Shown piece by piece: positions 1 through 7,890 of a DNA stretch of 64,000 nt. The notes under the pieces are model-generated. The model ran no database searches. It was not told where the DNA came from and saw nothing but the letters and a program-made list of their open reading frames with translations. The stretch is from assembly GCA_017516865.1 (NCBI GenBank), contig JAFXAU010000002.1:1-64000 (forward strand), given 5' to 3'. The DNA comes from Bacteroidales bacterium (GTDB lineage: Bacteria; Bacteroidota; Bacteroidia; Bacteroidales; UBA1715). The first letter of the stretch is position 1. Each line of letters begins with the position of its first letter. Position numbers and translations under genes: made by a program.

Positions 1-77
1 AACAATGATGCGGCACTTCAACTCTTTTAGCGGAACGCAGTTGATTTTTAGCGGAGCAAGTCCGTCTTGAACTTTTG

Positions 78-107
78 TATTACTTTTCTTTCAAGAGAAA
101 AGTAATA
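78..107 (-). terminator. Hairpin after FISUMP gene
   Basis: A perfect 12-bp inverted repeat (78-89 against 96-107, six-base loop) lies directly after the stop codon of the leftward gene. No long T run follows on the minus strand, so it may be a 3'-stabilising hairpin rather than a strong intrinsic terminator. Confidence 0.55.
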
Positions 108-108
108 A

Positions 109-954
109 TTATTTCTTCACATCCTGCACAAGACGGACAGACCGCCCGTAGTAGCGGTGGCTGCCGCCCGTGCCCACGCCGCCGCCGTAGAAGCCCAGCC
201 AGCTGGCGTCGCCGTAGTCGCTGGCGTCGCCGTAGTCGCAAGCCGAACTCGACCAGTAGAAACTACCATAGGACCCATCACAGTTCACGTATGCCCTGTT
301 GCGGCCGCAAGCAGCAGGAAGAAACACGGCACCATTGGCTTCCATCTTAGCCCACTCTGAAGTGGAGTACTCATTTTGTGAATAATAGTTCATTCCATAC
401 GTAAATTCAACGTCTGATGGGAACGACCAATTATCAGGCAACAACACTAATCCATTTACACCGTTCACATTCGCTGTTCCACGCAAATAACGGGCGTCCG
501 TTCTATTTAAAATAACATAATCCCACTCGCTATACGTCAATGTACGCCACAATCCTGTTTGGTTTCCACCATTGGAAATTGCGTTATACACGCCCCAATC
601 GTAGTTTGTTCCTGCTATGTCTGTGGTATCTCCTTCAAATGCATAGGCATAATTGTTGTTAGAGTATGGATATACTGAATTGTAGCCACTTGTTCCCCAA
701 CCAAATAAATCAATCCAACCAGTATATTTTTCTGATATATTCTCATTGTCTTTTTCCACATAATCCCATTGATGTTCCGCAAACCGCCACGTGTTCGTGC
801 TTGCCTGATATTGCAGATTTCCTTGCGAGAAATAGACCTTGGTGCTGTCACTCACCGAAAATTCGGCAAGAATTGCTCCGTCCTTTACAGGCGATTGGGC
901 TTGGGCTACAAAGGATAGCAACAATAATGGCACTATGTAACGAAAGAGTTTCAT
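109..954 (-). CDS. Secreted FISUMP-domain protein
   Basis: A 281-residue exported protein with an N-terminal signal peptide (MKLFRYIVPLLLLSFVAQAQ). The rest matches the 'Fibrobacter succinogenes major paralogous' (FISUMP) type: GNLQYQAS, GWIDLFGWGTSG, NGGNQTGLWRTLT, VNGLVLLPDNW and a C-terminal SVRLV. It is clearly paralogous to the last ~280 residues of the giant protein at 44993-49558. Function is unknown; the fold is related to formylglycine-generating and C-type-lectin-like domains, but no catalytic role can be claimed. The ATG at 954 is preferred over an in-frame TTG at 969 because it begins the signal peptide. A short in-frame duplication near the C-terminus gives YGDAS twice. Confidence 0.8.
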   Translation of the reverse strand: MKLFRYIVPLLLLSFVAQAQSPVKDGAILAEFSVSDSTKVYFSQGNLQYQASTNTWRFAEHQWDYVEKDNENISEKYTGWIDLFGWGTSGYNSVYPYSNNNYAYAFEGDTTDIAGTNYDWGVYNAISNGGNQTGLWRTLTYSEWDYVILNRTDARYLRGTANVNGVNGLVLLPDNWSFPSDVEFTYGMNYYSQNEYSTSEWAKMEANGAVFLPAACGRNRAYVNCDGSYGSFYWSSSACDYGDASDYGDASWLGFYGGGVGTGGSHRYYGRSVRLVQDVKK

Positions 955-979
955 TTCAACATTTTTCAATCTTCATTGT

Positions 980-1168
980 TCAAATTAGCAAACGGCACCA
1001 ACTTTCCGTACTGTGTAATGCGTCCATTCCGCTGTATTTTGACTTCCAGCTATACAGCGTTTCCCTTGATATTCCGTGTTCTCGTGCGACAACATCCGCT
1101 GACATCCCGCTTTCCAGTTCCTTGACGGCCTTAACCATCTCCGTCTCTTTGTGAACCTTTTTCTTCAT
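980..1168 (-). pseudogene. IS3-family OrfA fragment
   Basis: The first ~48 residues are an IS3-type OrfA helix-turn-helix (SADVVAREHGISRETLYSWK). After SKYSGM the sequence leaves the family and stops within 15 codons, so only the DNA-binding N-terminus survives. It is nearly identical over that part to the copy at 2130-2318. It lies inside the truncated IS copy described separately and is not expected to transpose. Confidence 0.8.
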
Positions 1169-1241
1169 ACCATTCCTGTTTTTACAAATTTATCGTTTTT
1201 TTGTCTAGTTAGACATTGTCCGATTTTTGGGGAAGGGTACA
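1023..1241 (-). mobile_element. Truncated IS3-family left end
   Basis: About 220 bp matching 2173-2392 with roughly ten differences. Read on the minus strand it begins TGTACCCTTCCCC, passes through a 14-bp palindrome TGTCTAACTAGACA and then the start of orfA. Everything past ~1023 is lost and no right end was found. The insertion lies in the 3' end of the neighbouring membrane-protein ORF and supplies its stop codon. Confidence 0.8.
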
Positions 1242-1874
1242 AATGTTTTGTTTCCTGAAATATAAAACAACAATGAAAACCGTAAGACCAAGAATTATTG
1301 ATAAAAATTGCATACCTAACCAAAAGTCATTGAAAATAGTTATCTTTCCTTCTGCACATTCTCTACATTTCCACGGTAAAGAATTATAATTAAAAGCATA
1401 CATCCATGCCCCTAATCCAAGATATTCATTCCAAATTTCATTCTGAATTATTCTACTATGATGTCTTATAGTTGGAAAGAATAATAAAAATAAAACATAT
1501 AAATATTTATCTATATTACTTAAAGCCTTTCTCCTTCGATTATACAAGACAACCGAAATTATAACAAAAAACATGACACTTATATAATCATTTTCAAATA
1601 ATACACCTGTTGGTAGTAAAAAGTAACTTAAAGGGAAAAAAAGTAATAAAATACCTAATTGTGAGACCAGATATGCATAAAAAACGCCAATAATAAACAC
1701 CGAAAACCAGATACCTTCATCATTTAATATTTTGAAATGAACAAGACTATCGTATGCAATTGAATACACAACAATACAAAATCCAAAAAGGATTACAGAG
1801 TTTGTCATTATTGACATTATAGAAAATACAAAACTGGATAAGAGTAAGAGATTGTAAATATAACCGACAGACAT
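1209..1874 (-). CDS. AT-rich polytopic membrane protein
   Basis: 221 residues, very hydrophobic, with about five or six likely membrane segments and a Cys pair (KCREC) in a loop near residue 170. I do not recognise the family. The start (1872-1874) is only a few bases beyond the right end of one IS remnant. The last 11-12 residues (CTLPQKSDNV) are translated from the left end of the other IS remnant, so the native C-terminus is missing or altered. The codons are AT-rich compared with the flanking genes. It may be a transferred cargo gene or the remains of an O-antigen or polysaccharide membrane protein; the role is unknown. Confidence 0.6.
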   Translation of the reverse strand: MSVGYIYNLLLLSSFVFSIMSIMTNSVILFGFCIVVYSIAYDSLVHFKILNDEGIWFSVFIIGVFYAYLVSQLGILLLFFPLSYFLLPTGVLFENDYISVMFFVIISVVLYNRRRKALSNIDKYLYVLFLLFFPTIRHHSRIIQNEIWNEYLGLGAWMYAFNYNSLPWKCRECAEGKITIFNDFWLGMQFLSIILGLTVFIVVLYFRKQNICTLPQKSDNV

Positions 1875-2005
1875 ATAGTACTTCCCTTTTTTGGACAGTT
1901 AAATATTAATTTATAGAGTATTTTAGAAAGAAGAAGTTCGTTTGTAAGAGCCCCGTTTTTCTGAAAACGCCCATAATTTTCTTTCTACAAATATATACAA
2001 ATTCC

Positions 2006-2140
2006 TTAAGCCACATTCTTCGAATAAAATATTTCATCGGGACACTTGAAATCAAGACTCTGATGGGGGCGGCATTGTAAAAGTGAATATAGTTCTTTCC
2101 CGTCCTCGTAAGCATTCAGATAAATGTCCTCATATTTTAT
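2006..2140 (-). pseudogene. IS3-family OrfB C-terminal remnant
   Basis: The minus strand reads KYEDIYLNAYEDGKELY, then RPHQSLDFKCPDEIFY and a stop, which is the typical end of an IS3-family DDE transposase. About eight residues just before RPHQSL are missing. A neighbouring frame reads YIHFYN, so two small deletions probably occurred here. The rest of the transposase, with the catalytic DDE residues, is absent. Confidence 0.75.
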
Positions 2141-2318
2141 AGAGCGCCAGAAGCAGCTCTATCTGGCGGACTTCCATTCCGCTGTATTTTGACTTCCAGC
2201 TATACAGCGTTGCCCTTGATATCCCGTGTTCTCGTGCGACAACATCCGCCGACATTCCGCTTTCCAGTTCCTTGACGGCCTTGAGCGTCTCCGTCTCTTT
2301 GTGAACCTTTTTCTTCAT
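2130..2318 (-). pseudogene. IS3-family OrfA fragment, second copy
   Basis: This has the same HTH N-terminus as 980-1168, with only a few substitutions (ETLKAVKELESGMSADVV). The match continues as EVRQI before running into the deleted region and then the OrfB tail. Non-functional, but useful for identifying the element. Confidence 0.8.
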
Positions 2319-2400
2319 ACCTTTCCTGTTTTTACAAATTTATCGTTTTATTTGTCTAGTTAGACATTGTCCGATTTTTGGGGAAGGGTACAAGAGAAAC

Positions 2401-2425
2401 AAAAAGGCTGCCCTGAAGGCAGCCT
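2401..2425 (-). terminator. Intrinsic terminator of GH130 gene
   Basis: AGGCTGCC (2405-2412) pairs perfectly with GGCAGCCT (2418-2425) around a five-base loop. On the minus strand the stem is followed by a T run, about 20 bases after the GH130 stop codon. Confidence 0.85.
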
Positions 2426-2444
2426 CTCGTTCAATAAGAAAGTT

Positions 2445-3434
2445 TTAGAATACCTCCGAATTCTTTTTCATATAGTCAATCAGTTCGTCAACTTGGCAGA
2501 ATGCCAATGCTGTGAACGTATCGGCAGCACCATAGTAAATGCAGATTCTTCCAGTTGCTGCATCGTAAAGATTTGCACATGGGAATGTCACGTTTGGCAC
2601 AAAACCGCGTGTTTCATAGTCAACTTCGGGAGTGAGCAGATAGTCGCGGGTTCTGTAAAGAACTTTCGACGGGTCGTTGATGTCCAACAAAACTGCTCCG
2701 TAACTATACACGTAGCCGTTGCACGTGCTTGAAACGCCGTGGTAAAACAACAGCCAACCTTCGGTAGTTTCGATAGGAACAGGTCCTGCGCCTACCTTCA
2801 TTCCTTGCCACCAACCTTGTCCGCCGTTAGTCATCACTAATTTATGATGTCCCCAGTGTTCCATGTCGGGACTTTCGCTTATGTAGATGTTGCCAAATGG
2901 CGTATGTCCCGTGTCGCTCGGACGGCTCAACAACATATATTTTCCATTGATTTTTCGTGGGAATAATACGCCGTTACGGTTGTATGGCATCAACGGATTC
3001 GGCATACGTACAAACGTCTTGAAGTCTTTTGTCTTGCCCAAGCCGATAGAAGGACCTTTCATATCGTCGCACCACGTAACGTAGTATGTATCATCGATTT
3101 TCACCACACGTGGATCGTAGGCATAACTCGTCGGATTTGGCGTGCCGTCTTCGTTTACCCACTTAATCGGTTCTGGATTCAATTCAATGTGGATTCCGTC
3201 TTTGCTGAAACCACTGAACAACGTTGCTCGACCATTACGTTGGTCACCGCGGAACACGCCCGCAAATGCACCGTTGAACGGCACCACCGCACTATTATAC
3301 ACACGTCCAGCCGTCGGAATCGGATTCCAGTCGATAATTGGATTTTTACTATAACGCCAAAGAATGTCTTTGCATCCTGCCGGCTTTTCTTCCCACGGAA
3401 TATTCGGAAGATTGTTACCTATTATTGTACTCAT
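2445..3434 (-). CDS. GH130 beta-mannoside phosphorylase
   Basis: A 329-residue glycoside hydrolase family 130 enzyme. These cytoplasmic enzymes use phosphate to split beta-1,4-mannosides, releasing alpha-mannose 1-phosphate. Visible features are the five-bladed propeller signature segments, the YDPRV motif at 106-110 with the presumed catalytic Asp107, and GHTPFGNIYISESPDMEHW near 200. The length fits the shorter GH130_2-type mannooligosaccharide phosphorylases better than the ~390-residue mannosylglucose enzymes, but the substrate is not settled by sequence alone. It starts 15 bases after the SPFH gene, so the two are probably co-transcribed, and it ends at a clear terminator. Confidence 0.85.
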   Translation of the reverse strand: MSTIIGNNLPNIPWEEKPAGCKDILWRYSKNPIIDWNPIPTAGRVYNSAVVPFNGAFAGVFRGDQRNGRATLFSGFSKDGIHIELNPEPIKWVNEDGTPNPTSYAYDPRVVKIDDTYYVTWCDDMKGPSIGLGKTKDFKTFVRMPNPLMPYNRNGVLFPRKINGKYMLLSRPSDTGHTPFGNIYISESPDMEHWGHHKLVMTNGGQGWWQGMKVGAGPVPIETTEGWLLFYHGVSSTCNGYVYSYGAVLLDINDPSKVLYRTRDYLLTPEVDYETRGFVPNVTFPCANLYDAATGRICIYYGAADTFTALAFCQVDELIDYMKKNSEVF

Positions 3435-3449
3435 ATTGAAAATTTAAAT

Positions 3450-4430
3450 TTATTTCTTTTTGGAATTTTCTATCACCGACATTGCAGTGGCAAGCACGCT
3501 GCTTACGTCCGTCATATTTTGCGGAATAATCATTGTGTTGTTTTCCTTTGCCAACTTGCCAAATTCATTCAAATACTGTTCGGCAATACGCAAGTTCACC
3601 GCCTCTGTACCATTTTCGGAACCGATAGCGGCTGCAATTTCGCGGAGACCTGTTGCGGTTGCACGGGCAATTTGTTCAATTTCGCTCGCCTTACCAGCGG
3701 CTTCGTTCACACGACGTTGCTGTTCACCTTCGGAACGGGCAATCAACTCTTGCTTGTCGGCATTAGCCACGTTGATTTTTGCCTGCATTTCACCTTCGGA
3801 TTTTGCAATCAATTCCTGACGGGCAGCCTCTGCCGCATTGATTTTTGCCTGTTTCGCACCTTCGGATTCTGCGATAATGGCACGTTTTTCACGTTCGGCA
3901 CGCATTTGCTTTTCCATCGCGTCCTTGATGCTTTGCGGAGGCGTAATGTTCTTTACTTCGTAACGGGTGATTTTGATTCCCCACGAATCGCTTGCCTTGT
4001 CAACTGCCGACACGATTACCGAGTTGATAGAATCACGTTCCTCGAATGTCTTATCGAGTTCCAATTTACCAATCACACTACGCATGGTGGTCTGTGCCAG
4101 CTGAATTGAGGCAAATGCATAATTATCAATACCATACGAAGCATTTTTCGGATCCATCACCTGAAGATACATAATACCGTCAACCTCAACGGAAATGTTA
4201 TCGCGGGTGATACACGTCTGCGAAGGCACGTCGATAGCCTGTTCTTTCAACGAATGTTTGTAGGCCACACGGTCGATGAACGGAATGATTATGTGGAAAC
4301 CAGCCAGAAGCGTTTGGTGGTATTTACCAAGACGTTCCACAATATACGCCTCGCGTTGAGGCACGATTTTTAGACTTCCTGTAAGGACAAAAAATGCAAG
4401 AATGCAAACTGCAATAAGAAATGTTACCAT
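3450..4430 (-). CDS. SPFH/band 7 paraslipin
   Basis: 326 residues. One N-terminal membrane segment (MVTFLIAVCILAFFVLTGSL) is followed by a band 7/SPFH domain (VPQREAYIVERLGKYHQTL, then ITRDNISVEVDGIMYLQV). The C-terminal coiled coil is built of ESEG-type repeats (residues ~185-245). It resembles the QmcA/paraslipin group of membrane scaffolds that oligomerise at lipid microdomains and often regulate membrane proteases. No NfeD partner is adjacent; instead the next gene is the GH130 phosphorylase. The ATG at 4430 is chosen because an upstream in-frame start at 4484 would put a charged, unrelated stretch before the membrane helix. Confidence 0.88.
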   Translation of the reverse strand: MVTFLIAVCILAFFVLTGSLKIVPQREAYIVERLGKYHQTLLAGFHIIIPFIDRVAYKHSLKEQAIDVPSQTCITRDNISVEVDGIMYLQVMDPKNASYGIDNYAFASIQLAQTTMRSVIGKLELDKTFEERDSINSVIVSAVDKASDSWGIKITRYEVKNITPPQSIKDAMEKQMRAEREKRAIIAESEGAKQAKINAAEAARQELIAKSEGEMQAKINVANADKQELIARSEGEQQRRVNEAAGKASEIEQIARATATGLREIAAAIGSENGTEAVNLRIAEQYLNEFGKLAKENNTMIIPQNMTDVSSVLATAMSVIENSKKK

Positions 4431-4627
4431 AGTTTTAAATTTTATTGTATGTACAAATGTAGAAAATGTTTTAATACCAATCAATCACCTGAAAACAATT
4501 TTAAATAAATTCTTACATATAAAAAATTTGCTCCATGTAAAATACTTTCGTTATTTTGCAGTTATGACAAATGGAAATCCTACGAAACAAAAAAGACTTC
4601 CATCTGACTAATAATTAAACTGTTACG

Positions 4628-7330
4628 TTGAAAAAGATTTTATACAACATACTCTTACTCCTATGCATTCTTGCATTGGGATGTTGTTCCACCAAAAAGA
4701 ACACATTTCGTACACGGGCGTACCACAACGTAACTTCTCGCTACAACATTTATTTTAACGGACGCGAAGCATACAAAAACGGTGTAAAGACCCTGGAAAA
4801 GAACTACAAAGAGCCGTTCAACGACATTCTTCCCGTGTTTTTTTACAAAGACCAGACGCTGTTTTCTGGCATTTCGGGCGACATGAATAAGGCATACGAA
4901 AAAGCCGGGAAAGTCATCAAAGAACATTCCATCACGGCGAAACCAGTAAGCAAACGTCCCGCATCTTCGCAACGACAGAAAGCATTCTACGCACAACGCG
5001 AATTCAACAAATGGGTCGACGACTGCTATCTGCTTACCGGTAAATCTCATTTCTATAAAGGCAACTTTTTCGAGGCTCAAAAAAATTTCATGTATGTTCT
5101 GAACGAATATAAAGGGCAGGAAATTTGTCACGAGACAAATCTGTGGCTTGCCCGCACGAAAGTCGAAATGGGACAATACGACGAGGCAAAGGAAATTCTC
5201 GAAAAACTTTTGGACGAAAGCAACGATTGTCCCAAAAAGCTCAAAGTTCAATGCTACCCTATTTTTGCCGACATCTACATTCAACAAAAAATGTATGAAG
5301 ATGCTATTCAGTATCTTACGCTCTCGTGCGACAACACCAAAAAGAAAAAATACAGAATTCGGTACAAATACATCATTGCACAGTTGTATCAGGAATTAGG
5401 CGATAATTCCAACGCGCTCAAATATTACGACGAGGTGATTAAAATGAACCCGAAATACGACATCGCGTTCAATGCAAAAATCAATAAGGCAACCGCATTC
5501 GACGGAAGTACTTCGAGTAAAGAAGTGCTGAACTCGCTCAACAAACTATTGAAAGACGAGAAAAATAAGGAATACCAGGACCAGATTTACTTTGCAATGG
5601 CAAACGTCCACTATGCCGACGGCGACGAGGACGACGCTATTGAATGTTACGAAAAATCAATAGAGACAAGCGTTTCCAACTCGCAACAGAAAGCAATTTC
5701 GTATCTTTCAATCGGCGAAATCTACTACAATTACCGGAAATACATCACTGCCCAACCATACTATGACAGTTGTATGAATTTTCTGCCAGAGACATATCGC
5801 AACTACGGCGAAATCAGAATTAAATCGGAAAATCTCAACACGCTTGCAAAAAATTATCATGGCGTGGAATACGAAGACAGCGTTCAGCGAATTGCCAACA
5901 TGAGTTCAAAAGAACGTAACAATTACATTGACAAATTGATAGAAAAAGTCCGTCAGGAAGAATTACAAAAACAAGAAGAAGAACAGATTGCCAATATGAA
6001 TTCAAATCTTTACAATCAGGAGTTTGGATTCAACAACCAAAAGGTTTCGGGGAAATGGTACTTCTATAATGAAAGTGTTTCGAAATTCGGCAAGGCAGAA
6101 TTTAAGAAAAAATGGGGCGACCGACAGTTGGAAGACAACTGGCGTCGAAGCAACAAGCAAAACAACATGGCTCTGCTCGACGGCGACGAAGACGAGGAAG
6201 ATGAAGACGACGATGCCGAAAAAGAAGAGGAGAAGAAAAAAGTCACCGACAAAAAGTCACGCGAATTCTATCTGCAAGACTTACCTCTGACCGATTCTCT
6301 CAAAAAGGTCTCTACGGCACGTATCGAAAATTACATGTTCAACGTGGGAATGTGCTATATGAACCTCATTCACGACAATCCATTTGCAATAGATGCGTTG
6401 GAAAAGTTCATCAACCGATTCCCTACAAGCGATTACAAACCAATGGCTTTGTACTATCTTTATCAATTATACAATGAGACGAACAACGCCGCAAAAGCCA
6501 ATACCGTAAAAAGCGAATGTATTTCGAAATATCCTGAAAGCAATTATGCCAAAGCCCTCTCCGACCCCGATTTTCAGAAGAACCTGAAAGCGAAAAACAA
6601 AGAGTTGGAAAAAGAATATGCAGAATGCTACAAATCATACCTTCGTAACGATTTCACAACGATAAACCGTAAATGCAGAACACTCATCGCACAAAACGAA
6701 GATTCATATCTTGTTCCGAAATTCAAACTATTGCTTGCAATGGCCGACGGAAAACAAAACGGAACAGAAACGATGAAAAAGAATTTGGAAGCATACGTGA
6801 AAGAATATCCGAAAACCGAAGAAGGACAATATGCGAAAAAAATTCTTGCATACCTCAACAACAACGAGACAAACGCCTCGCTCGAAGCAAACATCATAGA
6901 ACAAAGTCAATCGACGGCACAAAATGGCGAACAACAGGTTGCACAAGAGGAAGAAAAAGAATTGTATGCATTCGAAGACAATGTTCAGCACTATTTTGTT
7001 ATAAGTGGCAAGCAAGAATTTATCGATTTCAACAGACTGAAGTTCAACATGATAAACTACAATCTTGATTATTTCACGAACTTCAATTTTGAAATTGAAA
7101 TAAAAGAACTCGGAACCAAATACGCAATGTTGGTCGTAAAAAGTCTTTCGTCAAACAAACTGGCTATGAATTATCTTGAACTCATTGAATATAATCCAGA
7201 AATATTTGACGGAATAGACAAGATATTTACCTCAAAATTCATCATCTCATTTAAGAACTACCAAACCTTGGTGCAAGACAAAGATTTGGCTAAATACATG
7301 AAATTCTACGATGAATACTATTTGCAGTAA
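4628..7330 (+). CDS. PorW/SprE-like TPR lipoprotein (T9SS)
   Basis: 900 residues. An N-terminal lipoprotein signal ends at Cys19 (LALGC), followed by a conserved opening (YHNVTSRYNIYFNGREAY) and many tetratricopeptide-like helices (residues ~120-400 and 590-760). This matches the gliding/type IX secretion protein SprE, called PorW in Porphyromonas, needed for T9SS assembly. A highly acidic stretch (DEDEEDEDDDAEKEEE) is near residue 520-540. The start is a TTG at 4628: an in-frame stop lies at 4616-4618 and the lipoprotein signal begins at this codon. T9SS-sorted proteins occur elsewhere in the window, so the pathway is probably active. Confidence 0.85.
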   Translation: MKKILYNILLLLCILALGCCSTKKNTFRTRAYHNVTSRYNIYFNGREAYKNGVKTLEKNYKEPFNDILPVFFYKDQTLFSGISGDMNKAYEKAGKVIKEHSITAKPVSKRPASSQRQKAFYAQREFNKWVDDCYLLTGKSHFYKGNFFEAQKNFMYVLNEYKGQEICHETNLWLARTKVEMGQYDEAKEILEKLLDESNDCPKKLKVQCYPIFADIYIQQKMYEDAIQYLTLSCDNTKKKKYRIRYKYIIAQLYQELGDNSNALKYYDEVIKMNPKYDIAFNAKINKATAFDGSTSSKEVLNSLNKLLKDEKNKEYQDQIYFAMANVHYADGDEDDAIECYEKSIETSVSNSQQKAISYLSIGEIYYNYRKYITAQPYYDSCMNFLPETYRNYGEIRIKSENLNTLAKNYHGVEYEDSVQRIANMSSKERNNYIDKLIEKVRQEELQKQEEEQIANMNSNLYNQEFGFNNQKVSGKWYFYNESVSKFGKAEFKKKWGDRQLEDNWRRSNKQNNMALLDGDEDEEDEDDDAEKEEEKKKVTDKKSREFYLQDLPLTDSLKKVSTARIENYMFNVGMCYMNLIHDNPFAIDALEKFINRFPTSDYKPMALYYLYQLYNETNNAAKANTVKSECISKYPESNYAKALSDPDFQKNLKAKNKELEKEYAECYKSYLRNDFTTINRKCRTLIAQNEDSYLVPKFKLLLAMADGKQNGTETMKKNLEAYVKEYPKTEEGQYAKKILAYLNNNETNASLEANIIEQSQSTAQNGEQQVAQEEEKELYAFEDNVQHYFVISGKQEFIDFNRLKFNMINYNLDYFTNFNFEIEIKELGTKYAMLVVKSLSSNKLAMNYLELIEYNPEIFDGIDKIFTSKFIISFKNYQTLVQDKDLAKYMKFYDEYYLQ

Positions 7331-7393
7331 ACCTGTGCCAGAAAGAGCTTCATTTCCCGACACCGGCACTTCCATTCGCATAAGGGCATAAAA

Positions 7394-7421
7394 AAAGCGA
7401 AACCATTTCTGATTTCGCTTT
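7394..7421. terminator. Bidirectional terminator between porW-like gene and rpsT
   Basis: AAAGCGAAA (7394-7402) pairs with TTTCGCTTT (7413-7421). On the minus strand a T run follows, so it ends rpsT transcripts. It also lies just past the convergent gene. Confidence 0.8.
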
Positions 7422-7446
7422 ATAAACATTTACTTATTGTTAGATT

Positions 7447-7701
7447 TTATGCCAACGAGTTAACGTAACGCATGCAGCTTGATTTAAGGTTCGAAGCTTT
7501 ATTCTTATGAATAACATTTGTCTTAGCCAATTTGTCAATCATTGAGCATACTTTCGAAACTTGAGCTTCAGCGTCTTTTTTCTCTTTTGTAGCTTTCAAA
7601 TCACGAACTGCATTACGCATTGTCTTTGCATAATACTTATTATGTAATGTTCTTGTTTTTGCCTTTCTTGCAGCTTTCGCAGCTGATTTTGTATTTGCCA
7701 T
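7447..7701 (-). CDS. rpsT: Ribosomal protein bS20
   Basis: An 84-residue small-subunit protein that binds 16S rRNA. The Lys/Ala-rich start (MANTKSAAKAARKAKTRTLHN) and the C-terminal MRYVNSLA are typical. It lies only 21 bases after the mature end of tRNA-Glu on the same strand, with no promoter visible between, so a common transcript processed at the tRNA is likely. A terminator follows. Confidence 0.95.
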   Translation of the reverse strand: MANTKSAAKAARKAKTRTLHNKYYAKTMRNAVRDLKATKEKKDAEAQVSKVCSMIDKLAKTNVIHKNKASNLKSSCMRYVNSLA

Positions 7702-7722
7702 TTTTAATCTTTATTAAAATTG

Positions 7723-7794
7723 TAGCGAGTAGCGGAATCGAACCGCTCTAACAAGGATGAAAACCTTGTGTACTAACCGATATACGAACTCGCC
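7723..7794 (-). tRNA. tRNA-Glu (anticodon TTC)
   Basis: Read on the minus strand, the acceptor stem GGCGAGT/ACTCGCT, an anticodon stem CAAGG/CCTTG with loop TTTTCAT (anticodon TTC), and a TTCGATTC T-loop are all present. CCA is not encoded. Confidence 0.95.
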
Positions 7795-7815
7795 ATCTGG
7801 TTTTATTTTCGAGTG

Positions 7816-7823
7816 CAAATATA
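7816..7823 (-). promoter_or_regulatory. TAnnTTTG promoter for tRNA-Glu/rpsT
   Basis: TATATTTG on the minus strand, 21 bases before the tRNA 5' end. It matches the Bacteroidota -7 consensus. Confidence 0.65.
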
Positions 7824-7890
7824 GAAAAGATTTTTATATCCACAACAGTTCATAAAAAACTTTTTATTTTTTTTCACAACTCGCACTCTA

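Larger units (their letters stand above)
1877..2392 (-). mobile_element. IS3-family deletion derivative with both ends
   Basis: The left end (minus strand TGTACCCTTCCCC, from 2392) and a diverged right inverted repeat (plus strand GTACTTCCCTTTTTTGGACA, 1878-1897) bracket ~516 bp. In between are the N-terminus of OrfA and the C-terminus of the OrfB integrase, with most of both genes deleted. This is a non-autonomous, MITE-like relic. No target duplication is obvious at the two ends. Confidence 0.75.

Noticed and set aside
3189..4109. 306-codon open frame opposite the GH130 and SPFH genes
   Set aside because: Spans two well-supported genes on the other strand and shows Cys/Phe-rich shadow composition.
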